Shown in pieces: positions 51,906 to 61,444 of a stretch of DNA of 64,000 nt. The position numbers and the translations under genes were made by a program. The notes beneath the pieces were generated by a model, which ran no database searches, had not been told where the DNA came from, and saw only the letters and a program-made list of their open reading frames with translations. The stretch comes from an uncultured Pseudomonadales bacterium (GTDB lineage: Bacteria; Pseudomonadota; Gammaproteobacteria; Pseudomonadales; Azotimanducaceae), in NCBI GenBank assembly GCA_951813295.1, contig CATOTI010000002.1, positions 1 through 64,000 of the forward strand, written 5' to 3'. Position 1 is the first letter of the stretch. Every line of letters begins with the position of its first letter.

Positions 51906-53089
51906 ACCCTTTTCTCGAGCGCCTCGAACCTTATCCGTTCGAGCGTCTCAACGACCTCAAAGCCTCTCTCGTCACGCGGTCGACCCAAGACCACGTCGCG
52001 CTCTCGATCGGCGAGCCCAAACACGACGCCCCCGATTTCGTCGTGGCAGCCCTCACCGACGATATGGCGATCCGCAAAAGCCTCGGCAGCTACCCACCGA
52101 CCCGCGGTGCGCTTTCCCTGCGCGAGACGATCGGTCTCTGGATCGCCAGGCGATTCGGCGTGACGCTCGACCCCGAGCGCGAGATCCTGCCCGTGAGCGG
52201 CACACGCGAGGCCCTCTTTTCTTTCGGCCAGGCCGTGTTGTCCGGACGTCGCGATGCGCGGGTGATGATTCCGAACCCGTTCTACCAGATCTACGAAGGG
52301 GCCACGCTTCTGCGCGGCGCGGAGCCGTACTTCGTACCCGCGAGCGGCATACCGGATTTCAGCGGTGTTCCGGACGACGTTTGGGACGCGACGGAGCTCG
52401 TCTATCTCTGCTCGCCCGGTAACCCCACCGGTTTCGCGACACCCCGCGAAATCCTCGTCGATCTCATCGAACGTGCACATCGCCACGATTTCGTCATCGC
52501 CTCGGACGAGTGTTACTCGGAGGTCTACTACGACGAGGCGAATCCACCACTCGGCCTCCTGACGGCAGCCAACGATGCCGGGTTCGGCGTCGATCGTCTG
52601 GTCGTCTTCAACTCACTGTCGAAACGCTCGAACCTGCCCGGCCTCCGATCAGGCTTCGCCGCGGGCGATCCGAACCTGATCGAGTCGTACTTCGAGTACC
52701 GGACCTATCACGGCTGCGCTCAACCGACGCTCGTGAGCACCGTCAGCGAACTCGCGTGGTCCGACGAAGACCATGTCATCACAAACCGCGCGATCTACCG
52801 CGCTAAATTCGACGCCATCCAGCCAATCATCGAGCGAGGGTTCGATGACGTAATCATTCCCGACGGCGGTTTCTACTACTGGCCGAAGACGCCCATCGAC
52901 GACCAGGCTTACACGGCAAAGCTCTTCGAAGAGGAAAACATCACCGTGCTACCCGGCAGTTTTCTCGCCCGCGAGTTCCACGGCGAGAATCCCGGCGCTA
53001 ATCGGGTCCGCGTCGCACTCGTGGCACCTCTCGAACAGTGCGTCGCCGCCATCGAGCGCCTCGTCGAGTTCAACGGGCGTTTGAGCTGA
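51902..53089 (+). CDS. dapC: N-succinyldiaminopimelate aminotransferase
   Basis: This is a 395-residue fold-type I PLP enzyme of the lysine/peptidoglycan pathway. YPPTRGALSLRETIG, CSPGNPTG and the PLP-lysine motif NSLSKRSNLPGLRSGF are present. The placement after glnD and before dapE supports DapC over other aminotransferases. It overlaps glnD by four bases and dapE by one. The gene dapD, expected next to it, is not here. Confidence 0.92.
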   Translation: MNPFLERLEPYPFERLNDLKASLVTRSTQDHVALSIGEPKHDAPDFVVAALTDDMAIRKSLGSYPPTRGALSLRETIGLWIARRFGVTLDPEREILPVSGTREALFSFGQAVLSGRRDARVMIPNPFYQIYEGATLLRGAEPYFVPASGIPDFSGVPDDVWDATELVYLCSPGNPTGFATPREILVDLIERAHRHDFVIASDECYSEVYYDEANPPLGLLTAANDAGFGVDRLVVFNSLSKRSNLPGLRSGFAAGDPNLIESYFEYRTYHGCAQPTLVSTVSELAWSDEDHVITNRAIYRAKFDAIQPIIERGFDDVIIPDGGFYYWPKTPIDDQAYTAKLFEEENITVLPGSFLAREFHGENPGANRVRVALVAPLEQCVAAIERLVEFNGRLS

Positions 53090-54225
53090 TGGACGAACTC
53101 ACCGCCGACGTTTTCGATCTGACCTGTGAGTTGATCGAACGGCAGTCCGTATCGCCGGACGATGCCGGCTGTCAGGACATCATGGCGGCCCGGCTAGAGG
53201 CCTGCGGTTTCACGATCGAAGAGCTCCAGTTCGACGACACGCGGAACTTCTGGGCGACCCGCGGGGAAGGTGGACCGATCCTCGCCTTCGCCGGCCATAC
53301 CGATGTGGTCCCGACTGGTCCCCTCGACGACTGGACGTCGGATCCCTTCAAACCGACAACACGCGACGGAAAGCTCTACGGTCGCGGCGCCGCGGACATG
53401 AAATCGGCGCTCGCGGCGATGGTCGTCGCCGCCGAACGGACCGAGGCGGGCCGGTGCGATGGCGGCACGCTCGCTTTTCTCGTTACGAGCGATGAAGAAG
53501 CGGCAGCGACGAACGGTACGGTTCGTGTGGTCGACACGCTGATCGAGCGCGGGACGAACATCGACTATTGCGTCGTCGGTGAACCGTCTTCCAGCCAGGC
53601 CGTTGGCGACGTGATTCGCGTCGGTCGGCGCGGCTCGCTGAACGGTCGCTTGACCGTCAACGGGATCCAGGGCCACGTCGCCTATCCCGACGACGCGCTG
53701 AACCCGATCCACGCGAGCCTCGCTTCGCTCGAATCCCTCGCGTCCCGACGTTGGGACGAAGGCGCGGGCGTTTTCCCGCCAACGACGTTTCAGATTTCGA
53801 ACATCAACGCCGGCACGGGGGCGACGAACGTCATTCCGGGCGCTCTCGACGCGATGTTCAACTTTCGTTTCAACACGGCGCAGTCTGCGAAAGGCCTCGC
53901 GAGCGCGGTGGAAGAAGTGTTCGCCGATCTCGCCGCGGCGTGGTCGATCGACTGGCAGCTTTCCGGTAACCCCTTCTATACCGACGGTGGTGCACTCATC
54001 GAGGCGGCGGAAAGCGCGATCGAAGAAACGGTCGCTCTCGTGACGGAAAGATCCACGTCGGGCGGAACGTCCGACGGACGCTTCATCGCTCCCACCGGCA
54101 CCGAAGTCGTCGAGCTCGGCGCGATCAACGCGACGATTCACCAAGTTGATGAAAACGTCGGCATCGACGAACTCGCGCCGATGGCCGCCATGTACCAACG
54201 TATCGCCGAACGCCTCCTGAGGTAA
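53089..54225 (+). CDS. dapE: Succinyl-diaminopimelate desuccinylase
   Basis: The 378-residue M20-family zinc enzyme releases LL-diaminopimelate. Metal ligands fit: LAFAGHTDVVPTG, GRGAADMKSALAAM, and the catalytic Glu pair in VTSDEEAAATNGT. The final GGTSDGRFIAPTGTEVVELG is typical for DapE. The ATG at 53089 overlaps the dapC stop. Confidence 0.95.
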   Translation: MDELTADVFDLTCELIERQSVSPDDAGCQDIMAARLEACGFTIEELQFDDTRNFWATRGEGGPILAFAGHTDVVPTGPLDDWTSDPFKPTTRDGKLYGRGAADMKSALAAMVVAAERTEAGRCDGGTLAFLVTSDEEAAATNGTVRVVDTLIERGTNIDYCVVGEPSSSQAVGDVIRVGRRGSLNGRLTVNGIQGHVAYPDDALNPIHASLASLESLASRRWDEGAGVFPPTTFQISNINAGTGATNVIPGALDAMFNFRFNTAQSAKGLASAVEEVFADLAAAWSIDWQLSGNPFYTDGGALIEAAESAIEETVALVTERSTSGGTSDGRFIAPTGTEVVELGAINATIHQVDENVGIDELAPMAAMYQRIAERLLR

Positions 54226-54233
54226 TCGAGGCC

Positions 54234-54971
54234 ATGGCCCGTTGGATCATCGTCGGCGTCGTCGCCTTTATCGGCTTCGTCATCGTCCTGGCGCCACCAC
54301 ACCTCGTGACCGACCTCGCAAACGAATCGAGCGACAGGCGTCTCGTAATCGACAGACCAAGCGGTTCGGCCTGGGCCGGACAGGGCGAGCTTTCGCTACG
54401 ATTGTCGGAGCATCGCCCGCCGGTTGGTCTCGGCACCTTCTCCTGGCGAATCTATCCAGGCGGATTCTCGACGGTTGGTGTCGACTGGCGGCTGGACGGG
54501 CGGACCCATCGGTTGAGCGGCGAGCTCATGCTCGGTAACGAGATCGCCGTGACGCTCGAAGGGCGAATGGACGCCGAGTTCGTCAACCCGTTCCTCGCGC
54601 CGTACTACATCAACATCTCCGGCGATTTCGAGCTCGACGATATCGCGGCTGAAATCGCCAACGACGACATCGCCGCGCTCTCCGGGATGCTGCGTTGGAG
54701 CGGCGGCGACGTCGTCTATCGGCTGTCCGGTAAGACGAACGAGGTCGTTCTCGATCCGCTCATCGCGCGCGCGAACGAAACGCCCGAAGGCGTGTCTATT
54801 GTTGCGAAGACCAATGACTCGGAGACCGCCATGATGCAAGCGCGACTCGACAAAGCTGGATGGCTACACGTCGGTATTTCCCGCCACTTCCTCGACTCGG
54901 TCGGCCAACCCTGGCGCGGTGACGCGGCCGCCGACGCCATGGTTGTGGAGGTGTCCGAGAAGATTCTCTAA
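54234..54971 (+). CDS. gspN: Type II secretion protein N (GspN family)
   Basis: The 245-residue protein has one N-terminal membrane helix (WIIVGVVAFIGFVIVLAPP) and a periplasmic, beta-rich body, the GspN layout. It is directly followed by gspC and gspD, which supports the name. It begins nine bases after dapE, so it may be transcribed with it. Sequence in this family is poorly conserved, so the call leans on context. Confidence 0.75.
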   Translation: MARWIIVGVVAFIGFVIVLAPPHLVTDLANESSDRRLVIDRPSGSAWAGQGELSLRLSEHRPPVGLGTFSWRIYPGGFSTVGVDWRLDGRTHRLSGELMLGNEIAVTLEGRMDAEFVNPFLAPYYINISGDFELDDIAAEIANDDIAALSGMLRWSGGDVVYRLSGKTNEVVLDPLIARANETPEGVSIVAKTNDSETAMMQARLDKAGWLHVGISRHFLDSVGQPWRGDAAADAMVVEVSEKIL

Positions 54972-55003
54972 ACTCGCGCCGCGCCAACGAACCGGCCATC
55001 CCC

Positions 55004-55840
55004 ATGGATCCCCAACGACTGATATTGCACGGCATTCGAGTCGTGCTCGTACTCGTCGTGGCCTTCGTGGGCGCAAATGCTTTCTGGTTCTTCACGGCCG
55101 GTCCCGAGCCATTGCCGGTGGCGGTCGAGAACACCCTTCCCGCCGAGCGAGTGGGTGCCGACGTCGACGCCTTACAGGCCATGAATCTATTCGGCACGCC
55201 GGCCGCCGCACCGCGGGAACCCACGACCGAAGTCATCCAGGAAACACGACTCTCTCTCGTCCTCGTCGGCGTTTTCGTCGCCGACGAAGCGGAAGCATCC
55301 TCCGCACTCATCGCTCGAAGCGGGGCGAAACCGGAGCTTTACAGCATCGGCGACCAGTTGCCCGGCGGCGCGACGCTCATCGAAGTATTCCCCGATCGAG
55401 CTGTCATTCGCCGTGGCGGCGCTCGCGAGCTCGTGCGATTCGCGGAGTCGCGTTCGATATCGGTCTCTCGTGTTGGCCCGGCCAGGACAGCGACGACGTC
55501 ACGCAACGCGCGCGTCCCAGACGAACCGCAACAATCATTCGCCGAGACAATCGAGGAGTACCGAACCGAGATTGACGAATCCCCCGAAGTTGCGCTCGAG
55601 CGCCTCGGCGTCGACCCGGTCGTTGCCGGCCAAGCCCAGGGTTACACCCTCGGTTCACAACCGGCGCTCCTTGCCCGCACCGGACTCAAGACCGGCGACG
55701 TGATCCTGTCCGTCAACGGTCGCCCCGTCGGTAACGTCAATCAGGACCGGCTGGAGCTCGACAACATCGTCGCGCAAGGCACGGCACGGCTCGAAGTGAA
55801 GCGCGGCGCGCGACGCTTTTTTGTAACAGTGTCTCTCTAG
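55004..55840 (+). CDS. gspC: Type II secretion protein C
   Basis: The 278-residue protein has an N-terminal membrane helix (VVLVLVVAFVGANAFWFF). The homology region TRLSLVLVGVFVADEAEASSALI includes the typical SLIARS-like and YSIGDQLPGGATLIEV text. It ends in a PDZ domain (GLKTGDVILSVNGRPVGNVN). It links the inner-membrane platform to the GspD channel, and gspD follows 24 bases downstream. Confidence 0.9.
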   Translation: MDPQRLILHGIRVVLVLVVAFVGANAFWFFTAGPEPLPVAVENTLPAERVGADVDALQAMNLFGTPAAAPREPTTEVIQETRLSLVLVGVFVADEAEASSALIARSGAKPELYSIGDQLPGGATLIEVFPDRAVIRRGGARELVRFAESRSISVSRVGPARTATTSRNARVPDEPQQSFAETIEEYRTEIDESPEVALERLGVDPVVAGQAQGYTLGSQPALLARTGLKTGDVILSVNGRPVGNVNQDRLELDNIVAQGTARLEVKRGARRFFVTVSL

Positions 55841-55864
55841 ACTGACGCGATGAAGGAAATTCAC

Positions 55865-57769
55865 ATGAAACGAACGCCGCTGATCGTGTGGCTCATCGCG
55901 ATCACCGTCGTCGTCTGTACCCGTGCCAGCGCGCAACCGGAAGAGTGGGTGATCAGCATGTCTGACGCACCCCTCGGCTCGTTCATCACCAAGGTTGCCG
56001 AGATCACAGGGCAGACGATCGTCGTTGATCCAAGGGTCAAGCAGAACAACAACGTCACCGTCATCTCGAGCGTTGCGCTCGACCGCGCCGGTGTTTACGA
56101 ACTCTTCCTTTCCGTGCTGCGCGTACACGGCTACGGCGTCGCCCGCACCGGTGACGTCCTGACCGTCGCCCAAGCACCCGTCGTCAAACAGGCGGGGGGA
56201 CGAATCGGCGACGGCCCCGCGGTACCGGGCGAAGAAATCATCACGCGTGTCATCCCGGCGCAGAACGTTTCGTCGGCCGACCTGGTAAAGACGCTCCGAC
56301 CGCTGATCCCGCAATACGCCCATCTCGCCGCGGTCGAGAACCCGAACGTCGTCATCATCAGTGACCATGCCAACAACATTCGACGATTGATGGGCATCGT
56401 CGCCGAAATCGACATCACCGACGAAGAGGAAGTGCTCGTCCTGGCGCTGGAGCACGCTTGGGTCGGCACGATCCTGACGCTGCTGCAGGAAGTCGCCCCG
56501 AATCAGCTCGGGCGCGGTGCAACGGGGCCGCAACGCGTGCAGCTCATCGCCAACGAGTCGAACAACACACTCGTCGTGCGCGGCAAGACCCGTCCGATCG
56601 CAAAGGTGCTTGAACTCGTCGAGAAACTCGATCAGCCAGGCACGGCCGTGGGCAGCACCCAGGTGATCTACCTGAACCACGCCGACGCCGTCACCGTCGC
56701 GGAACTCCTCAACAACCTCGACGGTATTTCCGCACCGCAGGGGGACGACACCAGCCAACCTTCGAACATCCAGGCGTACGAATCACTCAATGCCATCATC
56801 GCGCGCGGCGACCCCAACTCGCTGAACGAACTCGTGGGCGTGATCGAACGACTCGACGTGCGCCGCGCGCAGGTTCATATCGCAGCGGCAATCGTCGAGG
56901 TTTCGCTCGACGCGAGCCAAGCGCTCGGTGTCGAAATGGCGGGCGCGGATGGCCGCGGATCATCGCTCCCGTTCGTGAGCACCACGCTGAACGGCATCAT
57001 CGGCTCGCTGCTCAACCAGGCCACGCTCGACGGCGACGGTAACGGGGCATTCTCACCGATCCAGGGCGTGGCGAGCGCCGCCTCCCCCACTATCGCGGCG
57101 GCGAAGATCGATCCCGACGGGATCTCTTTCGGCGCGATCGTCAATGCACTGGCAAGCGAATCGAACGCCAATCTGCTGTCGACCCCGAGCCTCTTGACGC
57201 TCGACAACCAGCAAGCGCGCATTCTCGTGGGCCAGCAGATCCCGATCCGAACCGGGTCGTTCACGACGACCACGGACGGCGCAAGCAATCCCTTCACCAC
57301 GATCTCGCGTCAGGACGTCGGCGTGGAATTGATCGTGACACCGCACATCCACGAAGACTCATCCGTGCGCCTCGAGGTCGTTCAGAGAGTATCGAGTGTG
57401 CTCGACGCGGCAACGCAGGCCGGCTTCTCCGACGTCGTGACATCCAATCGCGAAATCGAGACGACGATCCTGGCCGACGACCGCCAGACCATCGTGCTCG
57501 GCGGGTTGATGCAAGACGATGTCCGCGATGCCGATCGCAAGGTCCCGCTGCTCGGCGACATCCCGATCGCCGGTCGCTTGTTCAAGAGCTCTTCCAACAT
57601 CCGCACGAAGCGCCATCTTCTCGTCTTCCTGCGACCGACCATTCAACGCACACCCGCCGATCTCCGGGCAATCGCAGACAAGCACTACGATGGCATCCGC
57701 AAGATCCAGATCGAGTCGCACGGCGAGGACGCCGACTCGGCGATCGAAGCGTTCTACGAAGACAATTGA
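55865..57769 (+). CDS. gspD: Type II secretion outer-membrane secretin GspD
   Basis: This is a 634-residue secretin. A signal peptide (LIVWLIAITVVVCTRASA) precedes the N0 domain (LGSFITKVAEITGQTIVVDP). N1-N3 repeats then include VLVLALEHAWVGTILTLLQE and QVIYLNHADAVTVAELLNNL. The secretin core contains LLSTPSLLTLDNQQARILVG and GGLMQDDVRDADRKVPLLGD. The ATG at 55865 is chosen for AAGGAA seven bases upstream; another ATG lies five codons earlier. The remaining T2SS genes (E to M) are not here. Confidence 0.95.
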   Translation: MKRTPLIVWLIAITVVVCTRASAQPEEWVISMSDAPLGSFITKVAEITGQTIVVDPRVKQNNNVTVISSVALDRAGVYELFLSVLRVHGYGVARTGDVLTVAQAPVVKQAGGRIGDGPAVPGEEIITRVIPAQNVSSADLVKTLRPLIPQYAHLAAVENPNVVIISDHANNIRRLMGIVAEIDITDEEEVLVLALEHAWVGTILTLLQEVAPNQLGRGATGPQRVQLIANESNNTLVVRGKTRPIAKVLELVEKLDQPGTAVGSTQVIYLNHADAVTVAELLNNLDGISAPQGDDTSQPSNIQAYESLNAIIARGDPNSLNELVGVIERLDVRRAQVHIAAAIVEVSLDASQALGVEMAGADGRGSSLPFVSTTLNGIIGSLLNQATLDGDGNGAFSPIQGVASAASPTIAAAKIDPDGISFGAIVNALASESNANLLSTPSLLTLDNQQARILVGQQIPIRTGSFTTTTDGASNPFTTISRQDVGVELIVTPHIHEDSSVRLEVVQRVSSVLDAATQAGFSDVVTSNREIETTILADDRQTIVLGGLMQDDVRDADRKVPLLGDIPIAGRLFKSSSNIRTKRHLLVFLRPTIQRTPADLRAIADKHYDGIRKIQIESHGEDADSAIEAFYEDN

Positions 57770-57820
57770 GCCCCATCCCTCGGTTTGCTAAATCGGGGCG
57801 AGCCTCGATAGTTTGAGCCG

Positions 57821-60214
57821 ATGAGAGAGGCATATCGACGGCTCCGCTATCGTTTGTCCCGCGGTTTCGTGGGGCTATTCGCGCGCCCCATCGTCATGGG
57901 TGAACTCCCGGAATCCGACCGCGAAGTCGTCTACGTGCTCCACAACCGTTCGCTTTTCGACCTCGTCCTGCTCGAACGAATCGCGACGCGAACGGGCATT
58001 CACCCGCCCCTGTCAGCGAACCAACTCGGTGAAGAACGCAGCTTTTTCTTCCTGAACCGGCCTTCGACCTGGCGTCGAAAGCACACGATGATGACGCTCT
58101 CCGAACGCATGCAGCGGATGGAAGCGAAGATGGCGGCGGAAGAAACGATCGACTGCGATCTGATCGCGGTTTCGATCTTCTGGGGCCGCGGTGCTTACAA
58201 GGATCGTTCATGGCTGCACACGATCGTTGCCGACGGATGGTCGCTTTCGTCCCGCTTCCGGCGCTTGCTGAATCTGTTCCTCAATCGTCGCGACATCGTC
58301 GTGCACTTCCACGCACCGATCGCCTGGTCGTCTCTCATCCGCGAGGAGCCGATGGCGGAGGAACGTGGCGTGAGACGCACGGCGCGGCTCCTGCGGGTGA
58401 AATTTCGCGAGCTCAGAACCCGCGTCATCGGACCCGACCTGTCGCACCGCCGGACGATGATCGACGGCGTCGTGAGAAGCCCGCGCGTGGTTCAGGCGAT
58501 CGAGTCGCAGCTCGAGGATTCATCGACGCCGCGTGAACGCGCCCGCCTCAATCGGCAGGCCCAACGCAACGCCTTGAAGATCGCATCGAACGTCACCTAC
58601 CCGTTCATTCGTGTTTTCGAACGTCTGTTGCGCTGGTTCTGGAACCGTATCTACGACGGCGTGGACGTCTTCGGTGAGGAGCGCCTCGAGGCCATCGCAT
58701 CGACGCACACCCTCATCTACGTCCCGGCGCACCGCTCACACGTCGACTATCTGCTGTTGTCGTACGAACTCCATCAGCGCGGCTACGCGATCCCGCATAT
58801 CGCCGCGGGCCAGAACCTGGACCTGCCAGTCGTCGGCAGCATCCTGCGCCGCTGCGGGGCCTTCTACATGCGTCGTCGATTCCAGGGGGACCCTGTCTAC
58901 TCCGCCGTTTTCGCGGAGTACCTCGCCCAGGTATTCCAGCGCGGCAACTCGGTCGAATACTTCGTCGAAGGCGGTCGATCACGAACAGGGCGACTGCTGA
59001 GACCAAGACCCGGTCTTCTTCAGATGACGATCGATGCGTACGAAGAGGGTCTACCGCGGCCGCTCGCCCTGGTACCCGTCTACATCGGCTACGAGAAGCT
59101 CGTCGAAGCGCGTTCATATCTCGACGAGTTGCGCGGCGCGGAAAAGAAAACGGAGTCGATCGGCGACGTCTTTTCGACCGTTCGTCTGCTGCGTCAGCGG
59201 TTCGGCCGGGCGACGTTGTCCTTCGCCGAACCGATCATGCTCGAAGACTTCCTCGCGCAGAAGACAGACGATCCAAAAACGCGCGCGCTGCATTTAGGCC
59301 GGGAGATCCTCGAACGGATCAACCATGTCGCGGTCGTCAACGCCGTCAATCTCGTCGCACTCGCGACCCTAGCCACACCGCGCAACGCGATCGATGCGCC
59401 CGTGCTCGAAGACCAGGTCCGACTCTATCTCGATCTGGTGTCCGGTAACGCGGAAGCCGATCCCATCGTCGTGGCACCGAACGAACCGGCCGAAATCATC
59501 CGCCACGTCGTGAACCTCGGACTCCTGCAGACCGAGACGATCGGACCGAGCGTCGTCTACTCGCACGATTTCACCACGGCGGTGCTGATGACGTGGTACC
59601 GCAACAACTCGATGCACTTGATCGCCGCCCACGCCCTCGTCGCCTGCCTGATCGCAAACCGGCGTCGGCCGCTCGACCGAGCCGAACTCGTCACCCGCTT
59701 CGGGCTACTATTTCCGTTCATCGCCCGTGAGCTCCGATTCGGCGGGCACGGCGACGTCTATCGAGCGATCGATGATCTCGAACGCCATCACTTGATCGAG
59801 ATAGACGGCGAAGCGATCTCACCACCGCGTTTCGATCAACCGAATCGGCTCCGCCTGACCATGCTCTCCCGGGTCGTTCTGCCGACGATCGAACGTTACT
59901 TCGTCGCGGTCGCCGCCATCGAGGCCAAACCCGTCGATCGCGAATCCCTGCTCACCGAATGCGAGGCGAGAGCAAAACGCGTCGCGCGGCTCTGGGGTAT
60001 CAACGCGCCGGAGTTCTACGAAGGGCGCTTGTTCGATGAATTCCTGAACGGCCTGGCCGAAAGAGGATTCATCTGCGTCGACGAAGCATCCGGGTGCATT
60101 AGCCGTCGCCCGGAACTCGATGAACTCGCAACGACATGGCGAGGTGTCATCCCCCCGGAGGTGCGATCGGCGGGCGTTGCCGATACACGTCAAAACGAAC
60201 CGCCTTCGCCCTGA
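57821..60214 (+). CDS. plsB: Glycerol-3-phosphate 1-O-acyltransferase
   Basis: The 797-residue membrane-bound enzyme starts phospholipid synthesis. The acyltransferase motif HRSHVDYLLLSY (Hx4D) lies near residue 304, and motif III FVEGGRSRTGRLL is intact. The N-terminal PlsB-type region (WGRGAYKDRSWLHTIVADGW) is also typical. Its 3' end overlaps the convergent rsmJ gene by 68 bases. Confidence 0.97.
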   Translation: MREAYRRLRYRLSRGFVGLFARPIVMGELPESDREVVYVLHNRSLFDLVLLERIATRTGIHPPLSANQLGEERSFFFLNRPSTWRRKHTMMTLSERMQRMEAKMAAEETIDCDLIAVSIFWGRGAYKDRSWLHTIVADGWSLSSRFRRLLNLFLNRRDIVVHFHAPIAWSSLIREEPMAEERGVRRTARLLRVKFRELRTRVIGPDLSHRRTMIDGVVRSPRVVQAIESQLEDSSTPRERARLNRQAQRNALKIASNVTYPFIRVFERLLRWFWNRIYDGVDVFGEERLEAIASTHTLIYVPAHRSHVDYLLLSYELHQRGYAIPHIAAGQNLDLPVVGSILRRCGAFYMRRRFQGDPVYSAVFAEYLAQVFQRGNSVEYFVEGGRSRTGRLLRPRPGLLQMTIDAYEEGLPRPLALVPVYIGYEKLVEARSYLDELRGAEKKTESIGDVFSTVRLLRQRFGRATLSFAEPIMLEDFLAQKTDDPKTRALHLGREILERINHVAVVNAVNLVALATLATPRNAIDAPVLEDQVRLYLDLVSGNAEADPIVVAPNEPAEIIRHVVNLGLLQTETIGPSVVYSHDFTTAVLMTWYRNNSMHLIAAHALVACLIANRRRPLDRAELVTRFGLLFPFIARELRFGGHGDVYRAIDDLERHHLIEIDGEAISPPRFDQPNRLRLTMLSRVVLPTIERYFVAVAAIEAKPVDRESLLTECEARAKRVARLWGINAPEFYEGRLFDEFLNGLAERGFICVDEASGCISRRPELDELATTWRGVIPPEVRSAGVADTRQNEPPSP

Positions 60215-60812
60215 TCGACCAATCGGGCGCCTCGAGGGCGGGATCTTTCCGCCGCCTTTTTACGACCACTCGCGCAACCCCGCGTGCCAAATCGAGCATC
60301 TCGACGAGATCCTCTGTCGGCGTCGGCGCCACCCAGGCTTCGAGCGCTTGCATGCGGCCACTCGCGAGCGCCGTCGTCGGATGAGGCTCGAACATCGGGT
60401 CGAGGTAGACCACGTCGAAGTGCTCGCTCGCCCGCCAAAGCCTCGACGCCTCTACGTTCTTGCTCTCGATCGAGACGCCGGGATTAGCGGTCCTTAGTGC
60501 GACGATTCGTTCGGCCAACACCGCATGGACCCGCGCGTCTTGCTCAGTTGCGACGACATCGAGGCCGAGGACTGCCAGCGTCATCGCGTCGGTCCCCCAC
60601 CCCGCCAACGCATCGTGCACACGCCGCGCGCCGCGGCACGCCTTGGCGATCGCGAGGTTGCCGCCGCGAGCCCGCCGAAAGATTTCGTCGACCCCGAGAC
60701 TGAGTTTCGATCGACCATCGGCAACGACGAGGCGACCTTCCTGCCAGAGGAGTTGCCACCCCGGCGGGCGGTGGTCGATGTCCGAGAAGCGCCAACCCCG
60801 CCCCTCTACCAT
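60147..60812 (-). CDS. rsmJ: 16S rRNA (guanine1516-N2)-methyltransferase RsmJ
   Basis: This is a 221-residue SAM methyltransferase. FRRARGGNLAIAKACRGARR leads into the SAM region VHDALAGWGTDAMTLAVLG, and the family motif VVYLDPMFEP follows. It is in the same direction as tsaB, 35 bases after it. The final 22 codons overlap plsB on the other strand. Confidence 0.93.
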   Translation of the reverse strand: MVEGRGWRFSDIDHRPPGWQLLWQEGRLVVADGRSKLSLGVDEIFRRARGGNLAIAKACRGARRVHDALAGWGTDAMTLAVLGLDVVATEQDARVHAVLAERIVALRTANPGVSIESKNVEASRLWRASEHFDVVYLDPMFEPHPTTALASGRMQALEAWVAPTPTEDLVEMLDLARGVARVVVKRRRKDPALEAPDWSIRAKAVRFDVYRQRPPIAPPGG

Positions 60813-60847
60813 CGAACGTTGCGCGGCCGTCGCATAAACGATCGGCG

Positions 60848-61444
60848 CTACCGGTTCGGTTGCCAGGGTGAATCCCCTTCGACGTAGAAGGGTAGCGCCG
60901 TGCGCGGCGGACCCACTTCGACCAACGGGAGCGCAGAACAGAGATGCGCGAGGGCGACCTCGGCAACCCAGCGCGCGGAAGCGCTGACCGACTCGTCGTC
61001 CATCCGCGGAAGTTCTTCGACTTCGCGGAGTACATCGATGGAGGAGAGTTCACCCGAGGGCCCCACCTCCGCTTCGTAGAAAAACCGCGGCCGCGATCGC
61101 CTTCGAATCGGGCGAGGAAGGTCGACGAGACCACAAACGCCGAGGCCAAGCGCGGCAGCCGTCGGCACGCGAATCGTCTGGGCGGCGGCCGCAAAGGCGA
61201 TACCCTGCGCCACCGAGGCGCCGATACGAACACCCGTAAACGAGCCGGGCCCCGCCGAAAATGCGACATAGTCGAGATCGCCAGGTTCCGCTTCGACGGC
61301 ACGCATGATGTTGTCGATCGCCGCGAGGATCCGTTGGTTATGCAGCCGCGGGGCGAACTGCGTATCCTCGATCCATTCCCCGTCGTTCGCTAATCCCACC
61401 GAGCATATTTCGGTGGTTGTTTCTATGGCCAAGAGCATCGTCAT
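60848..61444 (-). CDS. tsaB: tRNA threonylcarbamoyladenosine biosynthesis protein TsaB
   Basis: This 198-residue ASKHA-fold partner of TsaD is needed for the t6A modification of tRNA. MLLAIETTTEICSVGLANDG and the GPGSFTGVRIGASVAQGIAF block are diagnostic. The ATG at 61444 shares a CATG with the moeA start on the other strand; an ATG two codons later (61438) is also possible. The product is shorter than in E. coli at the C-terminus. Confidence 0.93.
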   Translation of the reverse strand: MTMLLAIETTTEICSVGLANDGEWIEDTQFAPRLHNQRILAAIDNIMRAVEAEPGDLDYVAFSAGPGSFTGVRIGASVAQGIAFAAAAQTIRVPTAAALGLGVCGLVDLPRPIRRRSRPRFFYEAEVGPSGELSSIDVLREVEELPRMDDESVSASARWVAEVALAHLCSALPLVEVGPPRTALPFYVEGDSPWQPNR

